From Trichosphaerium sp. ATCC 40318 (Eukaryota; Discosea; Flabellinia; Trichosidae), in assembly GCA_038496445.1 (NCBI GenBank), contig JALMLS010000635.1:58755-122754 (forward strand): a stretch of 64,000 bases of DNA, read 5' to 3'. Both the position numbers and the translations under genes were made by a program. Shown here in pieces: positions 45,922-57,100 of the stretch (position 1 is the first letter of the stretch; each line of letters opens with the position of its first letter). The notes below the pieces were generated by a model. It was not told where the DNA came from and did no database searches. It saw only the letters and a list, made by a program, of their open reading frames with translations.

Positions 45922-46988
45922 GAACAACCAGATAGAGGGTTAAGTAGCTCTTCAGGAAGGCGGCCAAAGAGTCATAATTTTTCATAGCAATATCCAAATG
46001 TACAACATACAAATAGTTGAACATGGTACAATCAATACTTTACTTAAAGAGCTATTACAACAAAACTATACCACTGCAAGTAGTGTTTTTAAAATTAAAA
46101 GAATTGATAACATAGACATTTGTGGAATGTTAAAAACAAACATCTTAAGAAGTGATAAGGAATGGAATTAAAAGTTTGAATGCTAAAAATAAACACCTGG
46201 TTAGTGCGCTTTGTGTAACTGTTTTTATGTAACACCAATACTCAATTATTGTACAACTTGTAAAACACCTCAAATACCTTTATGTTCATGGCAGTGACAG
46301 AAACCTGTTGAAACCCTGTTGATGTCAGACAATAAACACCGAAAAACTAAAAACCTTTTCTGAGTACATACATAGGAAACTGTACTATTTAATCAACAGC
46401 ACAAGATAACCAATACCAGCAAAACCCAAATTAGCCACTACCCTTGATTTAGTCTAATCAATCAACAGCGTACTTGATAACCAAGACCAGCGAAGTGCAA
46501 GCGAGCCACTACCCCTGAGTTATCTAGCCACAACCTTGCTCTGGTAGCAAGGTTTGATATTTAATAAACCACACGTTTTCTTCGGTTGGGAAGTGTACTA
46601 AGGTGCTTTAACTGTTAAATTACTGCCCTTAAGTATAACATTGTAGTCATTGCGTAATTGCCTCTTGCTGTAGTTACACCTCTAGGTTTTTCGGTTGTTG
46701 ACTTTGTACATTAAGTCACCAATCACCGTAAACCTGGTTTGTAGCCATAATAACAGATAAGGGTGTTTCAGATTTGGCTGGTGTACACAATTGACCTTTC
46801 AGAATGTGGGTGTATCACTGGAGAATGTATGAAGAGGCCAGATAGAGTGGATTCTTCATCATCCTGACATTTCTAATAAAATGTATCGTGTTTGTTGAAT
46901 TCTATTTTTATCAACCAATTATTTCTAGTGTAGTTAAGTAAGTACAACAATAACAGCAGTTCGTAGCGTAACGGGGGAAGCACCTTGG
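45922..46988. other. Spacer between Ras copies 1 and 2
   Basis: Starts with the Ras-family 3' region (GGGTTAAGTAGC...). A 57-codon frame at 45998-46171 (MYNIQIVEHGTINTLLKELL) is open but unrecognised. At about 46392-46530 an imperfect direct repeat of about 70 nt occurs twice (shared core GCCACTACCC). The final 120 nt hold the conserved Ras upstream module. Confidence 0.5.
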
Positions 46989-47750
46989 ATGATTGAATAT
47001 AAGATAGTTGTTATTGGCGATGGTGGTGTCGGTAAATCTGCACTTTCAATCCAACTTTGTCAAAACCACTTTACTGATGAATACGACCCTACCGTGGAAG
47101 ATTCGTAAGCATTTTTAATCAATTAAAAACACTTTTACGCATTTTACTTTACTCTTTGTTCAAACGCCTTATAACGCTTATGTAGGTATCGTAAACAATG
47201 TATTGTAGATGATGAGACCCTTCTATTGGATATTCTTGATACAGCAGAAAGAGAAGAGTACGTAATGAGCAATCAAGTAAGCACTCTGTCAGCTGCCATG
47301 TGTAACTAACTTATTCGTTACCGCACAGTACGTGAGAACAGGTGATGGATACTTACTTGTTTACGCTATTACAAGCCGCACATCTTTTGAGGAACTACCA
47401 GCTTTTTGTGACCAAGTTAGAAGGTACGGAACACTTGACAACTTGATAATCTAAGTTTCACATTATTTTATCAAAATGGTTTGTTGATTCATTTTAGGGT
47501 CAAGGATCTAGATTATGTTCCTTCAGTAATAGTTGGGAATAAAGTTGATTTAGAAGAACAGAGACAAGTTACTAAAGAAGAAGGAGAAGAGCTTGGAAAG
47601 CATCACGGATTTCCTTTTTTTGAGACATCAGCTAAAACACGTGAAAATGTCGAGGAAGCGTTTTATCAACTTGTACGAGAGATAAGGAAGGACCGAGATT
47701 CAGGTTTACCAAAACCTTTTAAACAAAAGGCACTTTGCACTATGATGTAA
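46989..47750 (+). CDS. Ras-like GTPase, copy 2
   Basis: Same four-exon plan. [20 protein letters not shown], effector loop [12 protein letters not shown]. Switch II is [13 protein letters not shown]: both Gly60 and Gln61 are changed (to Glu and Arg), the most altered of the set, and RDQ has become SNQ. NKVD and TSAK are kept. C-terminus KQKALCTMM keeps the CaaX box but has lost part of the basic patch. Gly60 undergoes the nucleotide-dependent switch in all small GTPases, so this copy may bind GTP without normal cycling. It could be a decoy or an early step to a pseudogene. The intron 3 region has a frame-neutral GTACGG donor. Confidence 0.8.
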
Positions 47751-47851
47751 GAACAATCTTGGTAGAGGGTTAAGTAGCCCTTCAGGAAGATGGACAAAGA
47801 GCCACAATTTTTCAAAGCAATATCCAAATCATCAAACAACAACAACATACA

Positions 47852-48079
47852 ATGCAAATCTTTGTAAAGACTCTCACAGGCAAGACAATCACTCTAGAGG
47901 TTGAGCAATCTGATACCATCGACAACATTAAATAAAAGATTCAAGATAAAGAAGGTATTCCTCCAGATCAACAACGGCTTATCTTCGTTGGTAAACAACT
48001 AGAAGATGGTTGCACATTCAATATCCAAAAGGACCACTCTGCATCTAGTCCTTCGGCTTTGTGGAGGTTGTTAATATAG
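47852..48079 (+). pseudogene. Ubiquitin pseudogene
   Basis: [20 protein letters not shown] is clear ubiquitin, but the reading hits TAA right after DNIK. It then resumes [20 protein letters not shown], carries a small deletion (LEDG joined to NIQK, losing about four residues and the flanking segment) and a one-base shift, after which the third frame still spells LHLVLRL and a changed CGGC end. Three independent lesions make it non-coding. It lies immediately after the Ras copy 2 3' region. The body is one unit with no introns, like a retrocopy or a piece of a polyubiquitin gene. Confidence 0.9.
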
Positions 48080-48495
48080 CCACTAGTAGGCTCCTTTGTA
48101 AATAAAAACAGTTTGTACAGCCTATGAATTGCCGTTTAATGTAAGGTATGTTTGTTATCACAACATTTTATCGGTCACCATGTGGTACGTACATCTATAC
48201 GCACGAAGCATGAGATACAACTAAATGACGCCCTTGAACGACTTCTTTGTACGTACGTAGTAAACGTCTGTTCGTAACTAGCATGCAGTAATTGAGCTTC
48301 ACAGAGATGTTACAAAGCTTTATATTATAATATACGTCATCCATTTCAGCAACAATTTGACAATTTATTGTACTGTGAAGACCAACATCCAAACAGTTTT
48401 TTTTGTTGAATTCTATTTTTATCATCAACCAATTCTAATGTGGTCAAGTGGTACAACAATAACAGCAATTTATAACGTAACGGGGGGTCAATTTA
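48080..48495. other. Spacer and Ras3 upstream module
   Basis: No gene. The conserved module (GAATTCTATTTTTATC, GTACAACAATAACAGC, GTAACGGGG) begins at about 48405, but the GAAGCACCTTGG part just before the ATG is lost in this copy. Confidence 0.5.
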
Positions 48496-49266
48496 ATGTC
48501 TGTATACAAGATACTAGTTCTTGGAAGCATTGGTGTTGGGAAATCAGCTCTCACAATACAATTCATAAGCGGCAACTTTGTTGATGACTATGACCCTACC
48601 CTAGAAGATTCGTAAGCGTTTTAATCAATTAAAAACACTTTTTACGTACTTTTACGCTTTTCTTGTCTTTTTTGTTAAAAACGCGTCATAACGCTTATGT
48701 AGGTATCGCAAACGATGCAGTGTAGACGATGAGACTCTTGTATTGGATATTCTTGATACAGCAGGCGGAGATGACTTCTCTGCATTGCGCGATCAAGTAA
48801 GCACTCTGTCAGCTGCCATAACTTATTCGTTAACGTACAGTTCATGAGAACAGGTGAAGGATTTTTACTTGTTTATGCTATTACAAGCCGCACATCTTTT
48901 GAGGAACTACCAGCTTTCTATGACCAAGTTAGAAGGTACGGAACACTTGACAACTTGATAATCCAATTTTCACATTATTTTATCAAAAATGGTTTGTTGA
49001 TTCATTTTAGGATGAAGGATCTAGATTATGTTCCTTCAGTAATAGTTGGGAATAAAGTCGATTTAGAAGAACAGAGACAAGTTACTAAAGAAGAAGGAGA
49101 AGAGCTTGGAAAGCAGTATTACTCCATACCTTTTTATGAGACATCAGCTAAAACACGTGAAAATGTTGAAGAAGCTTTTTATCAACTTGTACGAGAGATA
49201 AGGAAGAATCGAGATCCAGTTACATCTAAACCTATTAAACAAAAGAGACGTTGCACTATGATGTAA
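48496..49266 (+). CDS. Ras-like GTPase, copy 3 (divergent)
   Basis: Same exon plan, but exon 1 is diverged: [20 protein letters not shown]. The P-loop GSIGVGKS has Ile at position 12, a position where any side chain blocks GAP-assisted hydrolysis in Ras. Effector region [13 protein letters not shown] is intact. Switch II reads [14 protein letters not shown], so Gln61 is Gly. [10 protein letters not shown] and [10 protein letters not shown] are kept; the tail KQKRRCTMM is a basic CaaX. It is therefore doubly altered at the catalytic positions. Exon 4 carries an extra residue ([10 protein letters not shown]), shared with the inverted pseudogene at 61.5 kb, which marks them as sister copies. Confidence 0.85.
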
Positions 49267-49795
49267 AAAAACCACTTGCTAGAGGGCTAAGAAAGTTGTT
49301 GGAATGTAACAAAAGACACAAGAAATAGTTTCCAAAACACTCCATAATCTGTCATAAGTGAGCGATTGGTTGTAAGAAGAAAACTTCAAAAGTTCCAAAT
49401 TAGTCAACTTGCACACTTTTCAACTGTTTGCTGGCAGGCAAAATTGGTGATGAATAGTGAACGAATTTTTTTACTTCATGAATACTGGCTGTTTGACAAC
49501 AATAATTAATTGTTTTATCACTGACGGTTGGAACTACAAAGCTGAATTTGAGCTTGATAGATCAGTTATGAAGATTTGTAAATTTGTACTCTGTCTACCT
49601 AGTACTGTGATTGATGGTCCAAAGTTTGATTACCCAATTTCATTTGGTTGACAGATAGAGTAGATTCTTCGTCATCTACACTGACATTTCTAATAATAAA
49701 ATGCATTGAATTCTATTTTTATCAACCAATTATTTCTAATGCAGTTAGGTACAACAATAACAGCAGTTTGTAACATAACGGGGGAAGCACCTTGG
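49267..49795. other. Spacer before Ras copy 4, part of the inverted duplication
   Basis: No gene (a 64-codon frame at 49457 is not supported). From about 49450 on it matches the region upstream of copy 5 in inverted orientation (GAATACTGGCTGTTTGACAA, ATCACTGACGGTTGGAAC). Confidence 0.5.
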
Positions 49796-50560
49796 ATGGC
49801 TGAATATAAGATAGTTGTTATTGGCGATGGTGGTGTCGGTAAATCAGCACTTACGATACAACTTTGTCAAAACCACTTCTTTGATGAATACGACCCTACC
49901 ATAGAAGATTCGTAAGCGTTTTTAATCAATTAAAAACACTTTTACGCATTTTACTTTACTCTTTATTCAAACGCGTTATAACGCTTATGTAGGTATCGTA
50001 AACAATGCATTGTAGATGATGAGACGCTTATCTTGGATATTCTTGATACAGCAGGCAGAGAAGAGTACTCTGCAATGCGTGATCAAGTAAGCACTTTGTT
50101 TGCTGCCGTGCATAACTAACTTATTCGTTAACGTACAGTACATAAGAACAGGTGAAGGATTTTTACTTGTTTACGCTATTACAAGCCGTACATCTTTTGA
50201 GGAACTACCAGCTTTCTATGACCAAGTTAGAAGGTACGGAACACTTGGCAAGTTGACAATCCAATTTTCCCATTATTTTATCAAAATGGTTTGTTGATTC
50301 ATTTTAGGATGAAGGATCTAGATTATATCCCTTCAGTAATAGTTGGGAATAAAGTCGATTTAGAAGAAGAGAGACAAGTTACTAAAGAAGAAGGAGAAGA
50401 GCTTGGAAAGCATTACAGCATTCCTTTTTTTGAGACATCAGCTAAAACACGTGAAAATGTTGAAGAAGCTTTTTATCAACTTGTACGAGAGATAAGGAAG
50501 GACCGAGATTCAAGTTTACCAAAACCTTTTAAACGAAAGAGACGTTGCGCTATGATGTAA
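49796..50560 (+). CDS. Ras-like GTPase, copy 4
   Basis: [20 protein letters not shown], effector [13 protein letters not shown], switch [16 protein letters not shown] (identical to canonical Ras except Arg for Gln at 61), exon 3 [38 protein letters not shown], tail KRKRRCAMM. It is the closest in sequence to textbook Ras, yet it carries the Q61R change. It is nearly identical to copy 5 on the other strand, including introns and more than 300 nt of 3' flank, which points to a recent inverted duplication or ongoing gene conversion. Confidence 0.88.
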
Positions 50561-51000
50561 AACAACCTTGGTAGAGGGTTAAGTAGCCCTTCCGGAAGAT
50601 GGACAAAGAGTCACCATTTTTCAAAGCAATATCCAAATGTACAATAAACAAATACTTGTATTTCGGTCTCGTAGTTAATAGGTGCACTTCTTCATGGACT
50701 TGTATTTGTGACACTTTCTTTTACATATATAGAAACTTGTATATGTGCATAGGAGCCTATGTATAAGCGCCCTCACAATCTCCTTGAAAACAGCAAAATA
50801 TTAGGATCTTAAGAACAAGGACCCTACTTAGTATGAAAGATACTGTTTTGTCAAAAAGATATTGCCTAGCCACTGGCGCCATTAATAGCTTATGGCTTGT
50901 GGTTTCATATTATGATCTGGTTAAGTTGTTGTTGATGAAGATATTACCTTGACAGTGAAAAGTATGCTTGAAGAAGGAGTATTTATTGAGTAAAGTCGTA
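50561..51000. other. Ras4 3' flank, end of arm A
   Basis: No gene. Sequence similarity to arm B ends near 50909 (GGCTTGTGGTTTC). Beyond that is the 3' flank of the converging glycoprotein gene. Confidence 0.5.
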
Positions 51001-53080
51001 TTACAAGACAAGAGCAATGAGAGAAATAACAACTCCCAACACAACTGTTTTAATACAAGCCACTGATGGTTCATTTGTCTGAGCTTGAGTAGGTTCTATA
51101 GGTGCAATAGGTTCCTGAGGCGCAATAGGTACTTGCGGTGCAATTGGTGAAGCAGGAGCTTCTGGGAAACATCCAACAGGTTCGCCGCCTATGATTTCCC
51201 AACTAAAAACAGCGTTTTCAATGGCTTCGCTAACATTTGCAGCTGTAACAATCATCGTATATTGTTGCCCTTGAACAAGAAACGCAGCTATTGGTATATC
51301 TTCACCAGCTTTTACAAATGAACCAGACGAACAATCAGGTGGGACAACGCTAAACAAATAAACAGTCAACGTCACTGTGAGTGCTTAAGCCAAACATACT
51401 CAGGTGCAATAGACTCGTTGAAAAGAGTTACAACTGGTTTACTGAAACCAATGGTACAATTTTGAAGGGGGTTTAAATCTCCAGAGGCTGAGAATATGTA
51501 ATAACCAGTAGTAGATACATCGATTGGCTAGTGAAATACATGAGTTTAAACAACGGCTAAACCGCCAAAAAATAATTAGAGTTCTCACTTACCACTGCGT
51601 TCCAGCTGCTCTTGGGTCCATCATTATTGCACTCGGTAGTTATTATGCTTCTGTTGTTAGTTTTAACTCTAGAATATTTCTAATGTAAAGAACAATAAGC
51701 TAAGGAGGGAGAAATAGCACTCTAAATTCTATCTCGAATGTTGTCTTCTTTCTTATTTTTTTCGTGGACGTACTTCAAAACCAAGTTTTGGGCCCATACA
51801 AGGTAAACAGACACAAGTAGCTATTGGGGTATATTCTTGTATTGAAACGCCAGCGAGAACTACATTCAAATAACAGTGAGAAACAAAGCAAACAAAACAG
51901 CTGAACATACATTCCTTGAATTCTATACTTGGCAAACCGAACCTCGATATACTAAAAACCCTTCCAAAAACAAATGTGTACTCAACACCAGCTTTTAAGA
52001 GCCATACAACATCACCAAGATTAGTGTTTATATCCATAGTTTGAGTTCCACAGTTGTCTCTAAATGACAAGCATGGTCCAGTGTAGTTCGATAAAACTCT
52101 TACTCCCACGTTGGCAACATCTCCAAGGGACAGTGTGTAGAATCTGGCACTAGCGAAAGATTAGTGTATAGAACCTAAATATAGATTCAACGTACGTATT
52201 ATTCTTAGCTACCATTCCAGAAAACTTGATTGTGTAGTTCACAGTTTTAGAAGGTGTAAATTTAAATGTAGTTGAAGGAATTGACTCTAAAGATATCCTG
52301 AATTCACGGGCAGTACTGTTTGTATTCAATTCAATCAGTGTTTGGTATTCGGGTTGTTCAGTCAACTCAACAACAAACACTCCGTCAAAATAAGGTTTGA
52401 ATGAAACTGGTTCATTATCATCAATACTTAGGTCGTACGTTACAATACCAACGACTTCACCAGCTGGAAGCCATATTGCGTTATTTGTGGTAGCAGCTAA
52501 CAGTAGTGTGAGATGTTGACTAACGTCTTGAGAACAAAACAGTACCCGGATTTTTAGTGGAATTGCCAGCACTATTCCCAGAGAAAATGGCCCATAATAG
52601 GTTGTCACAAGGATTAGCACAGTCAAAACTGTTAGAGTATAAACCGATATTGATGTATGGAATGAGATTAACTGAGGTGTGCGCTGTAGAATAAAATAAG
52701 AACAAATTTAGGTTTGTATGAACTACGTACCTTGCATGTAGTAAAAACCTGCTTTTGGGAGTGACATATTAAACGATACCCAACGCGCTGTCTTGGACCC
52801 ACTAAATAGTATTTACGAGAGGCACGTGATGATTGGGGAAAACTAAAAAGATTGTACATACGCTGAACATTTGGGTATGTCATATATGCTTTCAAATTGG
52901 TACTGGGGAGGTGTACTGCAAGTCCCTGCTGAATCTTTTCTAAAAGAAACTGGGTTTAGTTTTCTATCTCAACCTAGCTATTGAGCTTTACCCGCAAGAC
53001 ACGTCAGATAGTTGGCCTGTAAAACGCATGGTAGCAGACCATGCTAGGACTATGAATAGACAAAGGAAGAAGAGATGCAT
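51001..53080 (-). CDS. Type I membrane glycoprotein with repeated beta-sandwich domains
   Basis: The start at 53080 gives a signal peptide (MHLFFLCLFIVLAWSATM). About ten exons follow. Similar modules recur: FNMSLPKAGFYYMQ, LNPLQNCTIGFSKPVVTLFN with DVSTTGYYIFSASG, TVNYTIKFSGMVAKN, LKAGVEYTFVFGR, VQGQQYTMIVTAANVSEAIE. The pattern (x-G-YY-hydrophobic, then a Cys/Asn loop, then G.-Y.-h.h) resembles prokaryotic PPC-like or adhesin beta-sandwiches. Several NxS/T sites (NST, NCT, NYT) suggest N-glycosylation. Before the membrane helix (VVLGVVISLIALVL, ending at 51001) is a short repeat stalk of I-A-P-x-x-P units. The tail is nearly absent. Likely a surface protein; the ligand is unknown. Confidence 0.6.
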
Positions 53081-54154
53081 TATCAAGGTGAGATAACAGT
53101 TTTTGAACACAATTTCCCGGTTATTTGCGGGGCTGTTGGGGATAACACCCGTCTTTGTGTACAAAAAGATCAACAGTATCATTACTACATAAAAATCACT
53201 TCTTTGGTCTAGACAAGGATCACGTGGCATAGGGAATTGTTGGGAAAAAGTTGGTTAAGATTTTTGGGAGCAAGTTTGCTACGCTTGTTGTTCTTAACCT
53301 GTTGCGCTAGCAACTGAATGGGAATACCCTCAAATCTTGTAATGGGTAAACCCAAATAACACAAGGGTGGTCATCTTTCTTAGAGTACGAGTTTCTCCGA
53401 CTAACTTCCTAAGCGAATATGGGTTCGTCAAAATAGAAAACCGATTGCTAACACGATTAAAAAGTTCAAAACAAGTCTCTTCTCAAAACCGTATCATTTG
53501 TCCATCATTAGACAATAACCTGCCATTTCGGGTGAGGTGTTTTACAAGTATTCCAACTGAGCGTTCCGTAGTCGTTTTGGTGCAGTAACTGCATCATTGA
53601 TACAGCACTGTACTTTTTTGGAGAATCCCGTGTCACGTGATTTCACATGCTGTATGTGCCATAGTTGGCTTTAACAGTAACACGTGGGTGAATCTCAAAG
53701 GACTTAGATCAGCTATCTGGCGAAAAAGCACGCTTTACCTAAACGGATTAAACGTTGGTAACTATCGCGCACGATAACACGCTCGGTTGTGATTGTACCA
53801 TTGGTATCGTCTCGTGTAACTTTTAAAGAAAGCGAGCACGCAATACTTGCAACAATGTCCAAAAACCATGTAAAACATTGTAAAAGTCGCTGTGGTGGCT
53901 ACAACCGTCACCGATAATTTGTTGCTTGCAAACTCCACTTCATAAATTGTTCAAACAACACTCAGACGCTATAGGGGCTCTATACACGCGCATGAACGGC
54001 ATAACACGTTTTACAATGTTTAATGATCGCTAACGCGTATTCTTTAGTTCGCGTTACTTCTCAAACGCTTGTGCGAGGCCAGGCAAATTAACGTAAACCT
54101 AGATTAAGCCTACTTCAGCGTCAAGTTATTTTTTAGTTGAACGAATAACTCAGT
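53081..54154. other. Divergent promoter region, gene-poor
   Basis: About 1.07 kb between the glycoprotein start and the E4/E2 gene start. A 73-codon plus frame at 53367-53588 has no recognisable feature. CACGTG occurs at about 53221, 53634 and 53680. The segment 53940-54060 is relatively rich in CG/ACG. No RNA gene seen. Confidence 0.45.
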
Positions 54155-57100
54155 ATGGAGGTTGATCAGGCGTTAAAGGATATTTTTCTAGTATCTCTTG
54201 ACGCAAGTACAACAGGAAAATACACGTATTATGCCGAGTTGGCAACATCTATTGCCTTGAGCGATTCATTAGATGTTATGGATACTACAGATACAAGTGA
54301 CCAGCCCAGCTTTTTTTTAGAGCAAGGTATTTGTTTTAACGCGTTTTTGAAACGAAAAAAAACTAAATCAGTTAAAGTGCCCCAAACGGTACTCCAAAGA
54401 CACCCACAAGCTACTGGTTGGTCTTCAACAGCGCCCATTGTTAATTTTGACGCTATTCTATCGTCTGTGTCTGAAAAGTGCGTAAACAAATTATTTGTTA
54501 ATACTGACAGCTTTGACATAGTAACACGAGGCCGTTGATACTCAATACAAGCCATACACCTGCTATATTGCGTTGTTGTGCGAACTATCCACAAGGAGGT
54601 TTCTCTTGGTGTGTAGGCGCGTATAACCGTGCCAAGCAATACCAAAAGGTGAAATTAGAGCTTCAGAAAAAAACTTTTTAGCTGAAAACCGTCTTTTTTG
54701 TTAGAAATGGCCTAAAGTCGTTGATGAAGTACTCCCTCATATTATGAATCATATAAAGCAATTATTAATATTTGAACAACACTCACAAATGGATAACACT
54801 GTACGCTTTTTTTTTTTATTTTGTGCAAAGCGAGAATTTACTTTGTTGGTATTGTATGTCGTCTAATTCTTCCCAAGAATGATCCCGTTGGTAACTCACA
54901 ACTTCTTAATCATTTTGCGAATGTACCTGATGCACTAGTCGCTGAGCTAGCGCAAGTCTGTGCGCGTGAAGAGGCTGTAGTTGGTAGGATTTTTTTTGCC
55001 TTTTTAGTTGTACCGTTATCACCTCTTACCAATTTCTGTAGTTTTCTCTCCACTTGTTTCACAAGTCGTCGTTGCAATGAAACATGTTGTAAAACAAGGT
55101 GATGTATTCTCAAGTGCGTACCAATTGACTGTTATCTATAACTTGCTAATTTTGGTTTTGTTTTTTTTAGCGGATATTTTCGAGCTTTTCAAGAAACTTA
55201 AAGCGCTTATGAACTATCCACCGTTACTGGAGCTATTTGCATGCATGCTAGGGTGAGTAAGAGCGCTACATTCATCTTCAAAAAAAAAAAGACAAAAACT
55301 CATGTAGCACGTGTATTTACACGTGTTTTTATGTTTTGTTTTTTTTTCGAGCGTATAAAATGCTAATAAGAGTATTCAGTTTGGAGCTTGAGAAATCACA
55401 ACAAGCTACTGCACGTTCAATGGAAAATGATTCAATAATTGGACCTTTCTTGCAACTGTCTTCAATGAATAGCCCTACCAATCACTTTAATAGTGATCAA
55501 ATCAGGAATTACCCTAGGTGCGGTACTGCTGCTCTTCATCAACATCAAGATAAATACAGAAAAGTATTTACAGGCATGCAGGTATAATGACACAAAAGCT
55601 TTAAGATTTATTTTTTATGTTCTTATTTTTTTTTTTCATAGCGAGAGATGCACTTTATTTTAAAGAAGCTATGTGTATTTAAGTCTCCTAATGTACAAGC
55701 AAGAAAAATATTACTCATGTGGTTCGCTAAAACAGCACAACTTAATGAAATGCGCACTACATTAGCAGCAAATGATCCATTATACTACGAGGTATGTTTA
55801 TTATTTTTTCGAGAAAAACAAACTTGTTGCATGTGTTGTCTTCTTAAAAAAACCTGTAGTTGTCTCTCATGGCGTCATCAGATGCATTTTCAGTAAATCT
55901 TACTGCTATCATGCTTCTATTTTGCAAGCCCTTTCTGTACCCATCAACTGACAAGATCCGATTAATCAATCCACATTACGCCAGAGTGAGCAAACAAAAT
56001 CGTTATTTTGTTGTATGTGTTGAGCTCTCTAACAATTTCTTCTCCTTTAGTATAATCAATTGATAGATTACACTAAACAAACAACATTACTTACATCAAC
56101 ATACCCCGATGTTGCTGTGGATACAAAGATAAAAATGGGAACATTCAACTTTATTACAGATATTTTCTTTACAACGTTTCACATGATATTCGTTGGGTAC
56201 CTTCTAGTTCTTTATTTTCTTTTTACGGCTTATAGTTTGTAATAATATTATCGTAGAATAATGCCTATTGTTGAGCGTCATTCTAAGCATCTAACAGCTT
56301 TATTGAATACGAAACAAAAAGCTGCAAATCTTCAAAAACTTTATGGTTAGTAACTTTTTTTTTCGTTCCGATTGCTTAATCTTACACTACATTAAAGGAG
56401 CTGACTGGCATCAAACAAAAGATGGAAAGGCTCTTGATAAAGCATTAACTAAGCTATTTGCTTTAGTAGATGCATGGGATACTCACGCACTTGCACCCGA
56501 GTTGGTGAACAGTTGCTTGAAGTACCTTCATTTTTTATACTATGCCTAACTAATTTACATTTTAGCTTCTGCTATACTGCTATGCATTTCTTAGTAAAAA
56601 CCTACGAGGAATACCAACCTAAGGGACAAGCTGAAGCAGTATTTTCTGCATTCCCAGAGTACTTTATTCGTGTACCACTTGTACGTGTTTACAAAATCCG
56701 ATCGAAGCAAGTTTACGCTAAATTATTCCTAGCAATATGTTGCGTTTGTAGCACGTCAAAAACCGGCTATACTGAATACTCTAAGACTTGGACTTGTTAT
56801 TGATTTTATTGTTATATTTATGAATGCAACACATATTGTAAAGAGCCCTATCGTTAGGTATGTTCAAGAACAAACTGGAAAGAAAAAAATACACTTTTTT
56901 GGTTCTTTTTTTTTTATGTTTATGACTACTCTTAGGGCTAAATTTGCTACCTTACTTGCTGAGTTACAATACCAAAGTAAGAGAAAGACACCAGGCCCAA
57001 AGTACCAACAAAATTCTTTTTCATTCAACTCCACACAACGTAAGATTAGAACGATTATAAAAATGATATTTATATATTTAACTTTTTTTTTTTCCAAAAC

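Larger units (their letters stand above)
48496..50909 (+). repeat. Inverted-duplication arm A (Ras3 + Ras4 + flank)
   Basis: Corresponds in reverse orientation to 60170-61885. Matching landmarks: the copy-3-type exon 4, the upstream block GAATACTGGCTGTTTGACAA, copy 4, and the 3' flank with TTTCGGTCTCGTAGTTAATA and GGAGCCTATGTATAAGCGCC. Arm A holds extra sequence of about 70 nt at about 50769-50830 and of about 190 nt after copy 3 that arm B lacks. Confidence 0.8.

Noticed and set aside
46392-46530. Pair of imperfect direct repeats in the Ras spacer as a mobile element
   Set aside because: Only two copies, no coding capacity, no terminal repeats; more likely a local duplication.
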